Shown piece by piece: positions 7,127 to 10,513 of a stretch of 10,513 nucleotides of DNA (position 1 is its first letter; every line of letters begins with the position of its first letter). Both the position numbers and the translations under genes were made by a program. Source of the DNA: Gelatoporia subvermispora B (lineage: Eukaryota > Basidiomycota > Agaricomycetes > Polyporales > Gelatoporiaceae); the NCBI GenBank assembly GCA_000320605.2, contig KB445798.1, forward strand, positions 112,021 through 122,533. The letters are read 5' to 3'. The notes under the pieces were generated by a model. The model ran no database searches. It saw only the letters and a list, made by a program, of their open reading frames with translations, and was not told where the DNA came from.

Positions 7127-8774
7127 ATGTCCAGAGGTTTAGGGATTCAAGCTGCCGTCTCCGCAGCTACTGAGCATGTGCGCAGGGTATGCTGTTCTCT
7201 ATATGCTGCTCAGCATGCCATGCTGACTCGCTTGCTTCTCTGCAGACACGGAGTGGAACTGAGTTTTCACCTTTTGTTCTTCCATCATCGGTCGTGCAGT
7301 TCGATTGCTCATGGAGGGAGCTTCAAGCTGCAGGGGGTGAGTATACGGCTGAGAGGGATGTTGTTTCAGAAGGCGAGTTCTCGCCTCCGCTATCCCCTCT
7401 TTCGTCCGTCCCTTCTTCTCCTGCTTCCATGCCTTCCGTACCCTCTCTTCGCACAACGGCCTCTCAGGACATAGCCCCACAACCCCTGCCGCCACCTCTA
7501 TCCCTCAGCCTCTGCCACGAGCCTCTCGAACCTCATTTGTCCCCCAACGCACTCGCATCTGACCTTGTCATGGACTGGGAACACCCTTCGTTTCTGAACG
7601 GCTGTGCTCCATTGAGCACTGGCGTCACTGGCAGTACGAAACGGCTGGATCGCCTTGGCTGGAAACACCTCAAGGGTCGGTGCAAGCGAGCGTTGAAGAA
7701 GGCGCTTGTGCCCTTATCTGACTACGCCGTGCGGGCCTCCCTCTCAAAACGCTACCGGATTCCAAAAGCCCTGAAGATGTCGTCTGCAGCAGCAACAGTG
7801 CTGTGTTCGAATGGTGGGCAGTGGACCAGCAAGTGAGAGCCGGTGGAGAAGAAGCTGCAGACGCTGGAAAAGATAATGGCGGAGGGAATTGTGGTCGTAC
7901 CATGGGACGGAAAGTGCGTCGTCACTTCAGGCTTAGTGAAATTGTGCCGATTCTGTTTTCAGCAAGCCTCTTGCTCTTACTGACAAGAACGGCATGGTCT
8001 TCGCTGTGTTCGTAGGGCGGCCACAGGGAGACAGTTCTTGGGCAGGGCTCTTTGAAGAAGTAGGTCTGAAAATGAAGGAATTTGGGCCTAGAGTTGGAAA
8101 AAAGTACACAAGGCACAGCCGGGGCGTATTCCCTCTGCTTTCGACCGGATTTTCGTTCGGCGGGGGCCGCAAGCAGCCCATGAATGTCGCGCATTCGCCC
8201 CGCAAGCGTGCCATGCTGGATGAGCTGTGCAGCCTCCCAGCCATGCAACGCCTCGCAGGCTTTGCCCGAAGTAAGTGTCTGGACTGTGTCGTTGTTTTGT
8301 GCAGAAGCTGACGTTGCAGGCGCGTTCGCCTTCTACATGCCGAAGCTCCATAGAGCATATGTTGACTGCGTCACATCCCTCGAGGGCCACGACTCGATGC
8401 TTCGCTGTCCGTTCCACCACTCCCCCTTTCCATCTGCATCGTTCAATTTCGGGCCTCGCGCCGTGAGTTACGAGCATCGAGATGTTGCCAACCTCGCAGA
8501 CGGGGTTTGCGCCCTGTATGCTGGCGGCCGCTTCAATTATTGCAAGGGAGGGCACATGGTCTTCCGAGCACTTGGCCTCACTGTACAATTTCCTGCAACA
8601 ACCCTGGCTTCCATCCCCTCCGGCTCGCTGCTACATGGCAACGTCGACATTCAAACAGGCGAAGAGCGTTGGGCTTTCACTCAGTACGCTGCTGGGGAGC
8701 TCTTCCGGTACGTCGAGTGCAATTACAAGACTTGTACTGAGCTGAGTGAGGAGGATCCGGAGTTCTTGTGCTGA
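7127..8774 (+). CDS. TET/JBP-family 2-oxoglutarate/Fe(II) dioxygenase, four exons, one in-frame TGA
   Basis: Members of this family oxidise 5-methylcytosine or thymine in DNA in the nucleus. Proposed exons are 7127-7186, 7246-7913, 7963-8270 and 8320-8774 (TGA stop), 497 codons. Introns are 59, 49 and 49 nt with donors GTATGC, GTGCGT and GTAAGT; CTGAC branch sites lie at 7223-7227 and 8308-8312. The N-terminal third is Ser/Pro-rich and then strongly basic (KRALKK region). The catalytic part reads VVVPWDG, KNGMVFAVFVGRPQGD, AFYMPKLHRAY, then NFGP, EHRDVAN (Fe ligands H398, D400), GGH, LLHGNV (H451), and GEERWAFTQYAAG with the expected 2OG-binding R462. The sequence is continuous with the fungal TET/JBP pattern as I recall it. 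TGA 7834-7836 (codon 217) interrupts the frame just before the catalytic part and cannot be removed by an obvious intron. It is one C-to-T step from CGA at a CpG. An in-frame ATG at 7876 (A at -3, G at +4) could still give a 266-residue catalytic protein. ATG 7127 (A at -3) was preferred over the in-frame ATG 7061 (T at -3). The KDZ transposase gene follows 299 bp downstream. Confidence 0.8.
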
Positions 8775-9073
8775 GTTCGCGTGGCGCGTGCTGCACGCTG
8801 GGAGTGCGGGGCTCTCTTATTCTCTCGGATTGATGAAATGTATCAGGACCGCACCTCCGCGTGCTCGAGCCCCACCTTTGTGGAGGCACCTCAGGGCAGC
8901 GGTAGCAGCAGTTAGCAGCCCTTTTCTCTTGTTTTATGATGGAATACGATTGGTTTGCCCCTGCTTCATCACGTGTGGCAGAAATGCACCTTGCACGTGC
9001 ATTCAGCGGATTGTCACAGGTATGGGGCTCAGATAGCCGATGGAAGCTCCCACGAACTTTTTTCCTGCACACA
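8775..9073. other. Intergenic region between TET/JBP and KDZ transposase genes
   Basis: These 299 bp should hold the dioxygenase 3' UTR and the transposase promoter. I see pyrimidine-rich stretches (about 8920-8935 and 9058-9066, the latter just before the ATG) but no clear TATA box or AATAAA. Open frames passing through it lack family resemblance. Confidence 0.4.
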
Positions 9074-10513
9074 ATGTCATCTGTACGCAAGTCCCACAAG
9101 AAGCGCAAGCAGCACCCTGAAATATACGTTCACGCTCATGGGGCTGGCAGCGGCCCAACTCACGATGCTACTATCGTTGATTTCTCTGACGACCGCCGTC
9201 GCATGCGGGTGGAAACGCGCCCGCTGGAAAAGGCTCCTATCTTGCTGCAAGGCACCCGTTCAGCAGCAGACTCAGATGCTTACCCTGTTGAAGAATGGCC
9301 GGAGGATATGCAAAACATCACCAGCGAGATCGTCCACGATGGTGGTGGTTTTCAGATCCGTGCAAAAACTAAGAAACGCTACGAAAACTCTGTGAGTGCA
9401 TGCTTACATCGAATGATTTGGCCCCCTTATAACACAGGCTTCTTCCCGCTATACAGGACGTGCCGCTACAGACGTGGGTGCATTATCGGCCCGGGTACCT
9501 CGATAAACTGATCAGGCTGGACGGCCAGGTGGGGTTCGACGAAGAGCTCTGCCCACTTTGTGAAAATGGCGCCGCTGAGATACGCTGCAATGAGTGTCAA
9601 TCGGGCGAGCTGCTGTGCACCGAGTGCATCAAACATCGGCACGAGTATCTGCCGCTGCATGGCCTTCAGGTATGCCGCTCTCATTGCGCACTCCGCCTGC
9701 GAAATTAAAGCTTTCAAAGCGGTGGAATGGCAGGTATTTTGAGCGATTGTCGCTGCATGAACTCAGCCTCGTCGTTCAGCTCGGCCACCGCCCTCGCTCA
9801 TCTTGCTTAGCATCGACGCCACGCAATATGACAATCGTGCATGTCAATGGCATTCACCGCGTCAAGGCCCGCTTTTGCGAATGCGACGTGAGCGTTGAGA
9901 GATGGCAGCAATGCATCCGCATGGGATGGTGGCCCGCAACAGTCTTAGAGCCGGAGACGTGCTTTACTTTGGCTCTGATGCGCCTGTTTCACACACTCAA
10001 CCTACAAGGCAACATTACCGCTTACGATTTCTACCGCACGCTCGAAGGCTTGACGGATGGCTGGCGTCTTACAAAATTACCAGTAAGTTGCGTTTCCGCC
10101 CTGGATGCACGCTTTGAGCTGCCTGCTCACTCCCTACAGGACCGGCTTCCCTCTTTTATGAATGTCATTCGCCAATGGCGTAACGTCAAAATGCTCAAGC
10201 GCGGAGGTCGAGCACACGAGCAGGATGGCGTTTCACGCACTAAGGAAGGCTCTTTGGCAGTGCTCTGCCGCGCCTGCCCTCACCCAGGCAAGAATCTGCC
10301 TGGCAATTGGCAGAGTGTAGAAGCGTCGTTTGCGTACGTCTATAATCACCCCTATCACAGCGCCGTGACTGAGGCTGTTCAGATTCATATACTACTTGTT
10401 CCTCTCAAAAGATTGCAACTTCCGGCTAAAGGGGCGGTCCCGCCCTTCCAAGATCCCAGACATCTGTCTGTCGGCCGGATGGTCCTATTTTGTGAAGAAC
10501 AAGAGGTACATGG
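9074..10513 (+). CDS. KDZ (Kyakuja-Dileera-Zisupton) transposase with CxC2 cysteine cluster, 3'-partial
   Basis: Exons: 9074-9391, 9457-9669, 9720-10082, 10140-10333 and 10383 to beyond the window edge (406 residues visible). Introns are 65, 50, 57 and 49 nt with donors GTGAGT, GTATGC, GTAAGT and GTACGT; acceptors are CAG except AAAG at 9719. Phases agree throughout. ATG 9074 has A at -3 and starts a Lys/Arg-rich tail (residues 1-12) that may act in nuclear targeting or DNA binding. Next come a YLDKLIRLDG segment, then the CxC2 cluster with CPLC (C138, C141), CNEC and CTEC pairs followed by HRHEYLPLHGLQ. Exon 3 has WNGRYFERLSL, VVQLGH, VNGIH and YDFYRTLEGLTD. Exon 4 has RQWRNVKMLKRGGR and CPHPGKNLP; exon 5 has KDCNFRLKGR, whose Asp (about D373) I take as the probable first acidic residue of the RNase H-fold catalytic core. 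This order matches CxC2-KDZ transposases of basidiomycetes as I recall them. The rest of the catalytic domain and the right transposon end lie outside. No stop or frameshift is needed in the visible part. Confidence 0.88.

Noticed and set aside
7922..8588. Minus-strand open frames of up to 166 codons opposite the TET/JBP gene
   Set aside because: They lie antisense to conserved dioxygenase motifs and have no recognisable domain.
9438..9456. Earlier acceptor (AG at 9436-9437) for the first KDZ intron
   Set aside because: It shifts the frame away from the conserved VPLQTW and CPLC sequence; AG 9456 keeps it.
9670..9710. Shorter second KDZ intron ending at AG 9709-9710
   Set aside because: It stays in frame but is 41 nt and adds residues between the CxC2 end and RWNG that the family normally lacks; AG 9718-9719 fits better.
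1..10513. CRISPR array, tRNA, rRNA or bacterial operon features
   Set aside because: No regularly spaced repeats, cloverleaf genes or Shine-Dalgarno-led gene runs were seen, and the intron-rich genes show a eukaryotic source.

Overview
The window looks like accessory, transposon-rich DNA from a basidiomycete fungus, most likely an Agaricomycete. The evidence is a set of short spliceosomal introns (mostly 49-65 nt, with GTACGT/GTGCGT/GTAAGT-type donors and CTNAY-like branch points) together with gene families typical of that group: a TET/JBP-type dioxygenase, a CxC2/KDZ transposase, RNase H1 N-terminal (viroplasmin-like) domains, and an Ngaro-type tyrosine-recombinase retrotransposon. Every gene I can support lies on the + strand. 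All homology calls come from motif recognition by eye; no search was run.

Layout. (1) 1-1144: the 3' part of a six-exon gene whose protein carries two viroplasmin-like domains in tandem, each split by an intron inside the same Trp codon. (2) 1145-1528: AT-richer DNA without a gene, holding a TATA-like site and an AATAAA. (3) 1529-6893: a 5.4 kb Ngaro-like retrotransposon with the split direct-repeat order A1-[gag, RT-RNase H, tyrosine recombinase]-B1/A2-B2. A1/A2 differ at 2 of 169 positions and B1/B2 at 1 of 115, so the copy looks young. The gag and RT genes appear to contain introns, the RT stop and recombinase start overlap as TGATG, and the recombinase gene has one in-frame TGA. (4) 6894-7126: flank with a 45-bp imperfect palindrome and a tandem 10-mer. 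(5) 7127-8774: a TET/JBP-family 2-oxoglutarate/Fe(II) dioxygenase gene in four exons with the HxD...H...R catalytic set present, but with an in-frame TGA upstream of the catalytic core. (6) 8775-9073: a short intergenic stretch. (7) 9074 to the window end: the 5' part of a KDZ transposase gene (five exons visible) with its CxC2 cysteine cluster, running off the right edge.

How they fit together. TET/JBP genes next to KDZ transposases are a known fungal association, in which the DNA-base oxidase is thought to travel with, or act on, the transposon. Here the two genes are head-to-tail, 299 bp apart. The Ngaro element sits just upstream of the dioxygenase, between it and the viroplasmin-like gene, and may have separated the dioxygenase from part of its promoter region. 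Whether the viroplasmin-like gene belongs to the same mobile unit cannot be decided from this window.
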